Origin: Solobacterium sp. UBA3691
Lineage (GTDB): Bacteria > Bacillota_I > Bacilli_A > Erysipelotrichales > Erysipelotrichaceae
DNA: 13,647 nt
Assembly (NCBI GenBank): GCA_002372175.1
Contig: DFIS01000083.1
Span: 11,054-24,700 of the forward strand
Direction: 5' to 3'
The notes below the pieces were generated by a model, which saw only the letters and a list, made by a program, of their open reading frames with translations, searched no databases and was not told the origin of the DNA. Every line of letters starts with the position of its first letter. Within the stretch, counting starts at the first letter, position 1. Below, piece by piece: positions 1 through 7,279 of the stretch. Made by a program: the position numbers and the translations under genes.

Positions 1-566
1 CCGAGCCAACACCCAAGCCAACACCTGAACCTACACCTGAGCCCAAACCGGATGACAGCGGAAATAACAGCAGCAGTTCTTCCGAAAACAATACCGCACA
101 GACGACACCCACACCGGTCCCGGAATATGTATATACCGACACCGGGAATAATCGGAAAGACCCGGCGGTCACCAGCTTTATCGTGGAGTTCTATGTCAAC
201 GGCGGTTCCTACATCGTTCCCCAGGCAGTTAAATACGGCGGAACAGCTTCTGAACCGGCAGCTCCCGTAAAAGAGGGCTATCTCTTCAGCGGATGGTACA
301 AAGACATGGATCTCACCGAACTGTTCGATTTCCTGACGCCGATCCGGTCGGATACGATCCTCTATGCGAAATGGATCAAACAGGAAGAGCCTGAACCTTC
401 TGCCTCTGCTGTGCCGGAAGAAACAAAACCGACAGAATCCCTGCCTGCTGCACCTGAGGAGAAAAGCAGTCAGTGGCTGTGGATGATTCCGGCAGTATTG
501 GCAGCCGTAATCTTGTGCCTGGCCTGGATCTTCCGCAGAAACGACGGTGAAGAAGAGGATGAATAA
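1..566 (+). CDS. C-terminal part of a surface protein with an InlB B-repeat and membrane anchor (5' partial)
   Basis: The reading frame is open from the first full codon at base 3 and gives 187 residues, so the true start lies before the window. In order: a proline-rich linker with EPTPKP-type repeats (residues 1-16), a Ser/Asn/Thr-rich stretch (to about 55), and one InlB B-repeat/Listeria-Bacteroides repeat (about 61-124). The repeat shows the family signatures VNGGS, a central KEGY with SGWYKD, and the closing LYAKW. A second acidic/proline-rich spacer precedes a single hydrophobic segment (158-177, starting WLWMIPAV), then Arg-Arg and an acidic tail ending EEEDE. I see no LPXTG sorting motif, so anchoring is probably by the membrane helix. 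The repeats and linker imply an extracellular, wall-spanning role such as adhesion. What the missing N-terminal domain does cannot be told. GTG at 183 lies inside the repeat and is not a real start. Confidence 0.85.
   Translation, partial: EPTPKPTPEPTPEPKPDDSGNNSSSSSENNTAQTTPTPVPEYVYTDTGNNRKDPAVTSFIVEFYVNGGSYIVPQAVKYGGTASEPAAPVKEGYLFSGWYKDMDLTELFDFLTPIRSDTILYAKWIKQEEPEPSASAVPEETKPTESLPAAPEEKSSQWLWMIPAVLAAVILCLAWIFRRNDGEEEDE
3..50 (+). repeat. Pro/Thr/Glu-Pro codon repeat
   Basis: Sixteen codons encode alternating x-Pro pairs (EPTPKPTPEP and on), a low-complexity repeat within the surface-protein linker. Such x-Pro tracts form stiff extended stalks through the cell wall. Copy number may vary between strains; the array continues to the window edge, so its full size is unknown. 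Confidence 0.7.
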
Positions 567-572
567 AGACAA

Positions 573-599
573 GGACCGCTTTCAGAAGCGATCCTTTTT
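573..599. terminator. Bidirectional rho-independent terminator
   Basis: A 9-bp stem (573-581 with 586-594, loop TCAG) is followed on the plus strand by five T. The single C-A mismatch on the plus strand becomes a G-U wobble on the minus strand. There the hairpin is preceded by five A and followed by TTGTCTTTATT. It sits between convergent genes and can end both the surface-protein transcript and the TIR operon. Confidence 0.8.
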
Positions 600-662
600 C
601 ATGTCTGTTTGTTCTTCCTGCACCCCATGCATAATACATGTCGGATGCAGCCGCCAAAATCC

Positions 663-2723
663 TTACTGTCCGCCGATGATCTCCCATACGGCAGGAAGAT
701 GTTCCGAAACAAGTCCGGCATTCGTTTGTGCTTCAAGATCTCTTCGTATCGTTTCTCTCTGCCCGTCCCCAAGACCTGCAAGGATACGGAAGAGACGGTC
801 ACATTCATCATACCGTCCTGTATACAGGCAGGCATATGCGCGGTTCAGATTTGCCAGTACGCTGTCAGGCTGCAGTTCACATGCCCTCTCTGCGGCCCGG
901 AAAGCTTCTTCAGGATTTCTTTGATGGATCAGAAGATCATACGAGCGCCAGGCTTCACACTGTGAGCGGTCATATACTCCCAGCTGATCATAGACGGATG
1001 CATATACATCCAGACCCAAACGGAAATATGCTTCGGATCTTTCCTGATCTCCGGCCTTAAATGCATTTTCGCCGACGTTGAGCAATGCTGTTGCATACAG
1101 CGAGGCATCCGAAGCAGTTTTTGTCTTGCCATATACTTTCCCGTAAGCTTTACCAGCTTTCTGATACAGAGAATCTGCCTGTTCGTAGTGTCCCCGGATA
1201 TTCATGCATAATCCGTAATTGTTATAGAGTTCCCCCAGAAGCAGAGAATAGGTCAGGTTCTCTTCATCTTCTGCCAGTTTTTCTGCGGCTTCGGTTGCCT
1301 GCAGGAATGTACGCTCCGCTTCCTCAAAATTGCCGGCATCCATCAGGCAGGAAGACAAGGAAGACATTGCCCGGAGATGATCCGCCAGAACCTGAAGAGA
1401 ATCGTTATTCTGTCTCAGTGATTCATATTCCGTACATGCCTGACGGAGATATTCCTCTGCATCTGCGTATCTGCCGCTGCGGTACAGATATACACCATAG
1501 TTATCCAGGAGCTGCGCTTTTGTCTTTTGCGTATTTTCATCAGGAGTTTCTTTTAACAGATCCAAGGCGTACCGGAAGTAATCTTCGGCTTTGACATCAC
1601 CGTTACTGACAGCGTTTGCGGCCGCATTTCCGGCCATTCTTGCCAGGACAGATAAATCTGCACCGGGAATGTTTTCCATGGCAGAAATCGCTCTGTCGTA
1701 GTCTTCTGCAGCTTCTGTATACTTCCCTGCCGCATGCTTGATATTTCCCCTGTTGTTATAGGCAGACGCCAGCAGCTGGTCACTGCCCGGATATTTTTCA
1801 TCAACCAGTATTTTTATATACCCGATAGCCATTTCTTCCGCATTCAGAGAATCTTCATAATTTCCCAGCACACTGCCGGCATTGGCCAATTTCTCATAAT
1901 TCGATGCAATCTCATAACTCGCATTATTTTTATCTGTAGAAAGCCGGAGGATCTGGTTGATCTCTTCCGTATTTCTCTTCAGTATACCCGCGATCCGTGA
2001 ATACGCACCCGGTACATTCGTCAGATGATTCGGAAGATCATATGTCAGTTCCCGCAGGATATTCATGGATGCCTGTTCACGCCGGCAGGAGACTTCACGA
2101 TAGTTCCCTGCCAGATTCATCAAGGTCAGACTTACTGCCGCAACCAGGATCATCACCGCTGCCGAAATACCTGCACGCGTGGTAAACCTGCGGTTCCTGC
2201 GAAGCGTATGTTCCCTTGTCAGTTCACTTTCCGGACAGCCGGTTACACCCGCAATGACTTTTAGTATCTCAGTTTCTGCCTTTTTGACCATCTGCCTGTA
2301 ATCATTAGCTTCATTGCGTATATCCATGACACGGTCCATGACTCCGGGTACACTTTTCAATGTCGGAGGGAAAGAACTGTCCGCATCACCCGTGATCAGT
2401 AACGGATAGATCTTATCTGCCCTGTCCAATTCAATGAACTCCATGACTTCCCTGTCTACCCACTCTGAAGACGGTGTATCCGTGGAACAGACAACGACCA
2501 GACAGTTTGTGGAACGAAGTGCTTCATCTATGGTATTGGTGAGGATACGGCTTACCGGAAGCTCTTCAGTATCACGGAAAGCACGCTGTATATCGGTATA
2601 CCCTTGTCTGCGCAGAGATTCAGGAAGACGGTAGCTTTCAAGCATGTTAAAGACTGTCTGGGTCAGCTGACTGTCCAGAGGCTTATGACGATAGCTGAAG
2701 AAAACATCATACTTGTAATCCAT
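663..2723 (-). CDS. Membrane-anchored TIR domain protein with TPR array (catalytic motif intact)
   Basis: This 686-residue protein starts with a TIR domain (about 3-125) showing the YDVFFSYRHK opening, RDTEEL, and VVVCSTDTPSSEW. The WxxxE motif is W88-V-D-R-E92; E92 is the expected catalytic glutamate of NAD-cleaving TIR domains. A basic stretch (170-183) precedes one membrane helix (about 185-204), then a helical juxtamembrane segment (225-260) and roughly eight TPR units (about 270-650), for example the one with NNRGNIKHAAGKYTEAAEDY. By the positive-inside rule the TIR lies in the cytosol and the TPRs outside. I chose ATG 2723 because GGATGG lies 9 bases upstream. A GTG at 2729, overlapping the upstream stop (GTGA), is too close to that site but would add only two residues. 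It is the second gene of an operon with the TIR-like gene at 3574. The ligand and the true role (defence, signalling, NAD cleavage) are unknown. Confidence 0.88.
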   Translation of the reverse strand: MDYKYDVFFSYRHKPLDSQLTQTVFNMLESYRLPESLRRQGYTDIQRAFRDTEELPVSRILTNTIDEALRSTNCLVVVCSTDTPSSEWVDREVMEFIELDRADKIYPLLITGDADSSFPPTLKSVPGVMDRVMDIRNEANDYRQMVKKAETEILKVIAGVTGCPESELTREHTLRRNRRFTTRAGISAAVMILVAAVSLTLMNLAGNYREVSCRREQASMNILRELTYDLPNHLTNVPGAYSRIAGILKRNTEEINQILRLSTDKNNASYEIASNYEKLANAGSVLGNYEDSLNAEEMAIGYIKILVDEKYPGSDQLLASAYNNRGNIKHAAGKYTEAAEDYDRAISAMENIPGADLSVLARMAGNAAANAVSNGDVKAEDYFRYALDLLKETPDENTQKTKAQLLDNYGVYLYRSGRYADAEEYLRQACTEYESLRQNNDSLQVLADHLRAMSSLSSCLMDAGNFEEAERTFLQATEAAEKLAEDEENLTYSLLLGELYNNYGLCMNIRGHYEQADSLYQKAGKAYGKVYGKTKTASDASLYATALLNVGENAFKAGDQERSEAYFRLGLDVYASVYDQLGVYDRSQCEAWRSYDLLIHQRNPEEAFRAAERACELQPDSVLANLNRAYACLYTGRYDECDRLFRILAGLGDGQRETIRRDLEAQTNAGLVSEHLPAVWEIIGGQ

Positions 2724-2725
2724 AC

Positions 2726-3574
2726 TCACTGCCCATCCGTTTCCGTATCGACATTGATATCGATCCTGCTTAACTCTTCTTTCACTTTCTCTGCGGTTTC
2801 CCGGATGTACGTCAAAGCCTCCGGGTCATCCGCAAACAATTCCGGAAGTTCATTCAATGTATACTCTATGATCTCTGTATTCAGCCGGATCTGCTCAGCC
2901 GCGATATTTCCCTCACGCGCAGCGATATTCCCAAGATACAGGAAAATGCCCGAGGCCAGCAGACATACTGCCGCAATTACCGATAACAGGGTAAACATCG
3001 CTTTTCTTGTACGGCTGCGGTGTCTTTGTTCAAGATCATCCGGGTGAAGCCCCAGGACCGACGCAATAATACGCAGCGTCTCGTATCTCAGCAGCTGTTT
3101 ATATCTCTTTGGGGTCTCTGCACGCAGATCTGCGGCGATCGGTTCGATCGTTTCCTCTCTTTCTACGATCGTCATATCCGGAAGCACATGAGGTACCATT
3201 TTCTTCTCAATAAAACTGTCAGGGAAAGCATCTGCCGGATCTCCGCGTACGATGACCGCAACGATATTCCGGTTATGCCGGAGTGTCCGGAAATACTCAA
3301 GTTTTTTGTTCAGTGACGGATCATCCTTAGCGTCAGGAGAACACAAGACAATAAGAAAAGCACTATGATCCAACAATTCACGAGTCTGATCATCCATTGC
3401 CTTTTCTTCTGTATCCGTAATGATCCTTTGATACCCCAGCGAAGCATCCGGCAGAACGGTTCCCTTCGGCAGCGTATAATTGCGTATGCTTGAGGCTAAT
3501 TCCTCCGCAGCTGACGCATCACTCTTTGCGGATACAATATAGATGTCGTAACTGTTTATCTCTGTGACTGTCAT
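2726..3574 (-). CDS. TIR-like membrane protein lacking the catalytic motif (TPR-less paralog)
   Basis: This 282-residue protein has an N-terminal TIR-like fold (about 8-125) matching its downstream neighbour at several points: YDIYIVSAKSD at the start, GYQRIITDTEE, and FLIVLCSPD. At the WxxxE position it has S87-L-N-K-K91, so both the Trp and the catalytic Glu are gone. A linker with ETLRIIASVLG and a basic patch (183-191) leads to one membrane helix (about 192-215). A roughly 65-residue helical tail then resembles the juxtamembrane region of the neighbour and stops where that protein's TPRs begin. Likely topology is TIR-like domain inside, tail outside. Its stop overlaps the possible GTG start of the next gene, so the two are co-translated. 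The start at 3574 has only a weak ribosome site (AGAAAGA). Most likely a non-enzymatic partner or scaffold for the active TIR protein; this is inference. Confidence 0.82.
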   Translation of the reverse strand: MTVTEINSYDIYIVSAKSDASAAEELASSIRNYTLPKGTVLPDASLGYQRIITDTEEKAMDDQTRELLDHSAFLIVLCSPDAKDDPSLNKKLEYFRTLRHNRNIVAVIVRGDPADAFPDSFIEKKMVPHVLPDMTIVEREETIEPIAADLRAETPKRYKQLLRYETLRIIASVLGLHPDDLEQRHRSRTRKAMFTLLSVIAAVCLLASGIFLYLGNIAAREGNIAAEQIRLNTEIIEYTLNELPELFADDPEALTYIRETAEKVKEELSRIDINVDTETDGQ

Positions 3575-3616
3575 ACCGCATATCTTTCTGCTTTTATATG
3601 ATGTATCTTTAATACA

Positions 3617-3644
3617 ATTATATAAGAGTTTATCTTTGTTTAAA
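3617..3644 (-). promoter_or_regulatory. Promoter of the TIR pair
   Basis: On the minus strand there is an exact TATAAT at 3617-3622 and TTTAAA at 3639-3644, 16 bases apart, in an AT-rich stretch. The predicted start of transcription is about 35 bases before the ATG at 3574. No clear terminator separates this promoter from the GNAT gene upstream, so read-through from that gene is possible. Confidence 0.6.
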
Positions 3645-3704
3645 CTATCGTATTAATGCTTAAGAAATAGATAATGATGATACAGCTGCCCCGGTATACC
3701 TGTG

Positions 3705-4232
3705 TCACGCGATAAGATCGATCCAGTATCTTTCAAGGTATATCCCTGAATTTGGTTCATATACTGTCGACTCGTAGATACCGCCGTTTTTCAGGATGGT
3801 CCTGCGGCTGCCTTCATTGTCTTTCATGCAGGTGATCAGGACTTTGTCCATACCGAGTTCTCTGCATTTTGGAAGAGCCATCTTCAGCATCATTTCTGCG
3901 TATCCTTTACGCCTTTCACTCGGTGCTGTGGAATATCCGATATGTCCCCCGTACTTCTCGAGATATGCATTGAAATAATGTCTGATCTGGATCATCCCGA
4001 CGATCTTCCGGTCCTTTTCCCTGACAAGCATGTACTGGGTTGCCGGGACCAGTCCCTGCGGAACCGTGTCAGGTGATTTACACTTGTATGAATATTCGAT
4101 CCATTCCTGCGGGTCTTCACATTTGCTCAGTGTCCCTGTTCCGTCAGTTGAGCCGCCTGTTTCAAGAAATTCATTCCTGTATGCGCGGATCTGTTCGGCG
4201 TATTCCGTTGTCGGTTCAATTAGTTTCATCAT
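3705..4232 (-). CDS. GNAT family N-acetyltransferase
   Basis: A 175-residue protein with the GNAT fold. The acetyl-CoA-binding motif A is visible as E106-RRKGYA112 after the strand GGHIGYSTAP. It is followed by the helix MMLKMALPKCRELG, the strand KVLITC, and the late motif NEGSRRTILKNGG with a C-terminal strand. These features and the length fit the broad family of predicted acetyltransferases of COG3981 type that act on unknown small molecules or amines. The start at 4232 is supported by a strong AGGAGG at 4239-4244, six bases upstream; a second ATG at 4229 is also within range. The gene is divergent from the glycosyltransferase at 4421 and lies upstream, on the same strand, of the TIR pair. 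The substrate cannot be read from the sequence. Confidence 0.88.
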   Translation of the reverse strand: MMKLIEPTTEYAEQIRAYRNEFLETGGSTDGTGTLSKCEDPQEWIEYSYKCKSPDTVPQGLVPATQYMLVREKDRKIVGMIQIRHYFNAYLEKYGGHIGYSTAPSERRKGYAEMMLKMALPKCRELGMDKVLITCMKDNEGSRRTILKNGGIYESTVYEPNSGIYLERYWIDLIA

Positions 4233-4294
4233 AACCGTCCTCCTGACGATGCTTCACTGTCACGAGCTCTGTTCCGTCCTGCATTATTTTCCGT

Positions 4295-4303
4295 ATTATA
4301 ACA
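4295..4303 (-). promoter_or_regulatory. Extended -10 promoter of the GNAT gene
   Basis: The minus strand reads TG-T-TATAAT here, an extended -10 element. No good -35 hexamer is visible upstream, which is usual for extended -10 promoters. A 10-bp palindrome, ACGCATGCGT (4305-4314), lies just upstream and could be an operator; that is speculation. Confidence 0.5.
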
Positions 4304-4353
4304 TACGCATGCGTCCGTCAGTGATCCTGTAATGAATGATCGTGCCCTGCAAG

Positions 4354-4383
4354 TTGAGAATCGGCATGCATTTCTTATATAAT
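4354..4383 (+). promoter_or_regulatory. Promoter of the glycosyltransferase/amino-sugar module
   Basis: TTGAGA at 4354-4359 and TATAAT at 4378-4383 are separated by 18 bases. Transcription should start near 4389-4391, about 30 bases before the ATG at 4421. The leader has no ribosome site at the usual distance from that ATG. Confidence 0.65.
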
Positions 4384-4420
4384 TCACACATGGAGAATAA
4401 CTGTTCTTACCGTACGATAT

Positions 4421-6259
4421 ATGAAAATCAAACAGATAGTATATAAACATCCTGACCTGCTCTGCAGGCTGATCCTGATCCTCTTTGGCTTTGTTCTGAT
4501 GCTCAGAGCACGATATGGTTTTATCTGGTCCGATGAAGGACACTACTATGCGATCGCCTGGAGATTTGTGCTTGGTGACAGGCCGATGATCCATGAGTGG
4601 CATGTTTCCCAGCTTCATTCCATCCTGCTGGTGCCGTATGTACGCATCATGAGGAGTGTGCTTGGCGAAGGCATGCCGGGCTTCCTGCTGCTTTCAAGAT
4701 ATCTGTATACGATCCTGCAGACGATCATGGGCTTATGCATCTACGGTGTCTTCCGCCGGGACAGCAGGCCTGCCGCTCTGGCTGCCGGTATCATCTTCAT
4801 GGGATACTGCAAGTCAAACATCATGTCCTTCTCGTATTACTCCGTATTCACATTCTGTTTTACGGGGGCTTTACTGCTGCAGTACAGACTGCTGAAAGAG
4901 AATGATCTTTCATCGGGCAGAAGACGTTTGTTCTGCGCTGTTTCAGGGCTTCTGTGGGGCTTTGCGATCGTATGCAATCCCTACTCTCTGCTGCTGTTTT
5001 TCATCAATATTGCCGCTATCCTGCTGTACAGAAGGACACGTTCCTGTTTTCTTGAACAGCTGCTGACAGGGATCTTTGCGGCCATTCCCGGTGTCTGTAC
5101 ACTGCTGTATATTTCTGCTGGTGCATCCCTTTCACAGCTGATCGGCAATCTGAGCTTTATCATGTCGTCTGACAGCGGAAACTATACGCAGCCGCTCTGG
5201 TACAAAGCTGCCTGGAAGATCATCGGACCGTTCATGCTGTTCCGCAGCACGAATATCATCATTGTCCTGATGATCTGTATCGTCCTGTATTTCCGGCTGA
5301 CAAAGCGGAGAATGCCTGCTCCTGTGCGTTATCTGCTGATCACCGTGAATCATCTGATCCTTCTGCTGAATCTCTTCAGTCAGGATCCCTCGGTAACCGT
5401 ACTGACGGCTCCTGCCCTGCTTTCGTTTACGATCTGGGGCTTACTGCTGCTTGTCATGTCTGAACATGTCACAAAGGAAAAGCTGTTTCTCTTCTATATC
5501 AACGGTATCGTTACAGCTGTCTTCTGCGGTCTTTCCAGTGATACCGGACTGAATGCCATGATGCAGGGATATGTCATATCCTCGATCGGACTGGTGATGA
5601 TGCTGCCGGAGATCCTGCCTGTATTTGATGATCTGTTCCGCCGTCAGCGGACACTGATGCTGACATATATGCTTGCTCCGTGCCTGCTTGCCGGTGCGCT
5701 CTTTCTGACCCAGAGGATCACAAGAGTATACCGTGATCTTCCGCTTACTCAGCTCGATACGGTGATCGAAAAAGGTCCCGGTGCCGGGATAGTGACTTCG
5801 GCGGAATGCAGCCGGAGATATGGTGAGATCTATGATACTCTGGATGATCTGCAGGGCTTCAGCGGTGATCTGTATCTCAGCGGGCTCTGTCCGTGGGCAT
5901 ATCTCTGCACGGATATGAAAGTAGGCAGTTTTACTACCTGGCGCATTACTCTGGATGAACAGAACAGCAAGGGCATGGAATACTATGCACTGAATCAGGA
6001 CAAGCTTCCCGAAGTCATGCTGCGGATCAACGGCAGAGACAGCGAATACGGAAGAGATGACCTCGACGATATTACCGAAGGCACCCTGGCACAATGGGCC
6101 GGGAAGCTGGATGCAGAGATGCAGAGTGAAGACAGAAAGAATCAGCTGATCAGCAAGCTCCTGCTTGACGGATACACAATGATCCCCACTCCCTGCGGAG
6201 ATATGTACGTCACCCCTGACGATGCCTATGAAAGACTGACAGAGCTGAATCCTGATTAG
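4421..6259 (+). CDS. GT-C type polytopic membrane glycosyltransferase
   Basis: A 612-residue protein with about ten membrane helices in the first 430 residues (first at about 13-29) and a soluble C-terminal domain (about 431-612). Right after the first helix comes WSDEGHYY with the Asp38-Glu39 pair. This is the outward-facing acidic loop motif of GT-C enzymes such as ArnT and the protein O-mannosyltransferases, where it binds the acceptor or metal. Such enzymes take a sugar from a polyprenyl-phosphate carrier and attach it to an acceptor outside the membrane. The next genes encode a matching polyprenyl-phosphate sugar synthase and amino-sugar enzymes, so it is probably the last step of that module. 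The start at 4421 is the only reasonable one, as no ATG/GTG/TTG precedes it in frame. It lacks a Shine-Dalgarno sequence. The acceptor (teichoic acid, lipid or protein) is unknown. Confidence 0.78.
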   Translation: MKIKQIVYKHPDLLCRLILILFGFVLMLRARYGFIWSDEGHYYAIAWRFVLGDRPMIHEWHVSQLHSILLVPYVRIMRSVLGEGMPGFLLLSRYLYTILQTIMGLCIYGVFRRDSRPAALAAGIIFMGYCKSNIMSFSYYSVFTFCFTGALLLQYRLLKENDLSSGRRRLFCAVSGLLWGFAIVCNPYSLLLFFINIAAILLYRRTRSCFLEQLLTGIFAAIPGVCTLLYISAGASLSQLIGNLSFIMSSDSGNYTQPLWYKAAWKIIGPFMLFRSTNIIIVLMICIVLYFRLTKRRMPAPVRYLLITVNHLILLLNLFSQDPSVTVLTAPALLSFTIWGLLLLVMSEHVTKEKLFLFYINGIVTAVFCGLSSDTGLNAMMQGYVISSIGLVMMLPEILPVFDDLFRRQRTLMLTYMLAPCLLAGALFLTQRITRVYRDLPLTQLDTVIEKGPGAGIVTSAECSRRYGEIYDTLDDLQGFSGDLYLSGLCPWAYLCTDMKVGSFTTWRITLDEQNSKGMEYYALNQDKLPEVMLRINGRDSEYGRDDLDDITEGTLAQWAGKLDAEMQSEDRKNQLISKLLLDGYTMIPTPCGDMYVTPDDAYERLTELNPD

Positions 6260-6314
6260 TGTGCATTTACATGCAATCTGAAACAACACTGTTTTATGAC
6301 ACTGCTTTTTAAGA

Positions 6315-6328
6315 TACAATAGATTTAT
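6315..6328 (+). promoter_or_regulatory. Internal promoter giving a nearly leaderless mRNA
   Basis: TACAAT at 6315-6320 ends eight bases before the ATG at 6329, so transcription from it would begin at or within a base or two of the start codon. The -35 region is poor (TTTTAT at 6292-6297, 17-base spacer). It lies in the 69-base gap between the two glycosyltransferase genes, which has no terminator. Confidence 0.4.
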
Positions 6329-7279
6329 ATGAAATTATCGATCGTTACACCCTGTTATTACAACGGTATGAATCTCCCTGAGACCTATCAGGCAGTCAAG
6401 GCTGATGTTTTTGATGTCATGCCTGAGTATGATTTTGAGTGGATCCTGGTCGATGACGGATCGGGAGATGATACACTTGCCCAGGCGATCAAACTGCAGG
6501 AGGCAGACCCCCGCATCAGGATCGTCAAGCTGACACGGAATTTCGGCGAATTCCGGGCGATCGTTGCCGGTCTCAGCGTCATTACCGGAGAAGCCGTTGC
6601 GGTGATCAGTGCCGATCTGCAGGATCCCCCTTCTCTGATTCCGGAGATGATACGTTCCTGGCAGGAAGGTCATCCTGTCAACCTGGCTGTCCGCAAAGGC
6701 AGAGAAGAATCTGCCCTAAAGAACTGGTTTGCGGATACATATTATAAACTGGTAAGAAAATGGGTCGTACCCAACTATCCGAAACGTGGTTTTGATTTCT
6801 TTCTGATCGATAAGAGTGTTGCCCGCAAGCTTGTGATGATGCAGGAGAAGAACTCCAGTATCTATCTGCAGCTGATCTGGCTTGGATATACACCGACAGA
6901 GATCGAGTATACCCGCAAGGACCGTGAAAAAGGCAAGTCAATGTGGACCTATGCCAAGAGGATCGATCTGTTCATTGATACATTTATCGTCTTCTCGCAT
7001 AAACCGATCCGGTTCATCTCCGGATGCGGTATCTTCATCAGTTTTGCGGGACTGATCATGGCTGTATATTTCATCTTTGACAAGCTGAGTCATAATGTCA
7101 TGCCGGGATGGACATCGCTGATCGTAGCAGTATTGCTTCTGTCCGGACTGCAGATGGTGATGCTTGGCGTGATCGGTGAATATGTCTGGAGAAATCTTGA
7201 TGAATCCCGGAACAGACCGCTGTATGTGATAGAAAAAGTAATAGAGAGTGACAGTGAACATGAAAATACTAGCAAATGA
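6329..7279 (+). CDS. GT2 glycosyltransferase, polyprenyl-phosphate sugar synthase (ArnC/GtrB/DPM-like)
   Basis: A 316-residue protein. The N-terminal GT-A domain opens MKLSIVTPCYY and has the nucleotide-binding VDDGSGDDT (D42, D43), the R70-N-F-G motif, and SADLQDPP with D96/D99 as the metal-binding DxD-like motif. Two membrane helices follow (about 229-250 and 262-285), with VIGEYVWRNLDESRNRP after the second, typical of ArnC, GtrB and dolichol-phosphate-mannose-synthase-like enzymes. These move a sugar from a nucleotide to undecaprenyl phosphate on the inner membrane face. The neighbours make a dTDP-amino sugar, so that is the likely donor (inference). Its 3' end overlaps the aminotransferase start by 20 bases, so the two are translationally coupled. 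There is no ribosome site, and a -10 element sits eight bases before the ATG, so the message may be leaderless. Confidence 0.88.
   Translation: MKLSIVTPCYYNGMNLPETYQAVKADVFDVMPEYDFEWILVDDGSGDDTLAQAIKLQEADPRIRIVKLTRNFGEFRAIVAGLSVITGEAVAVISADLQDPPSLIPEMIRSWQEGHPVNLAVRKGREESALKNWFADTYYKLVRKWVVPNYPKRGFDFFLIDKSVARKLVMMQEKNSSIYLQLIWLGYTPTEIEYTRKDREKGKSMWTYAKRIDLFIDTFIVFSHKPIRFISGCGIFISFAGLIMAVYFIFDKLSHNVMPGWTSLIVAVLLLSGLQMVMLGVIGEYVWRNLDESRNRPLYVIEKVIESDSEHENTSK

Noticed and set aside
1085..1594. Plus-strand open frame of 169 codons inside the TIR-TPR gene
   Set aside because: Pro/Arg/His-rich antisense shadow; the minus strand encodes clear TPR repeats there.
663..3574. Assigning the TIR pair to a named anti-phage system such as Thoeris
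   Set aside because: No ThsA-like or other NAD- or cyclic-ADP-ribose-responsive effector, no Argonaute and no nuclease is nearby. The membrane-TPR architecture differs.
3705..4232. The GNAT protein as the sugar N-acetyltransferase of the amino-sugar module
   Set aside because: It is divergent with its own promoter, resembles general GNATs of unknown substrate, and lacks the hexapeptide repeats of FdtC/QdtC-type enzymes. Not excluded, but unsupported.
6259..6280. Small inverted repeat TGCAT-TTAC-ATGCA after the GT-C gene as a terminator
   Set aside because: Only five base pairs and no T-run; the next gene of the module follows at once.
5441..6319. Long minus-strand open frame (292 codons) antisense to the GT-C gene
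   Set aside because: Its translation is rich in Cys, His and Gln with no domain pattern. It lies entirely opposite a convincing membrane protein and has no promoter or ribosome site.
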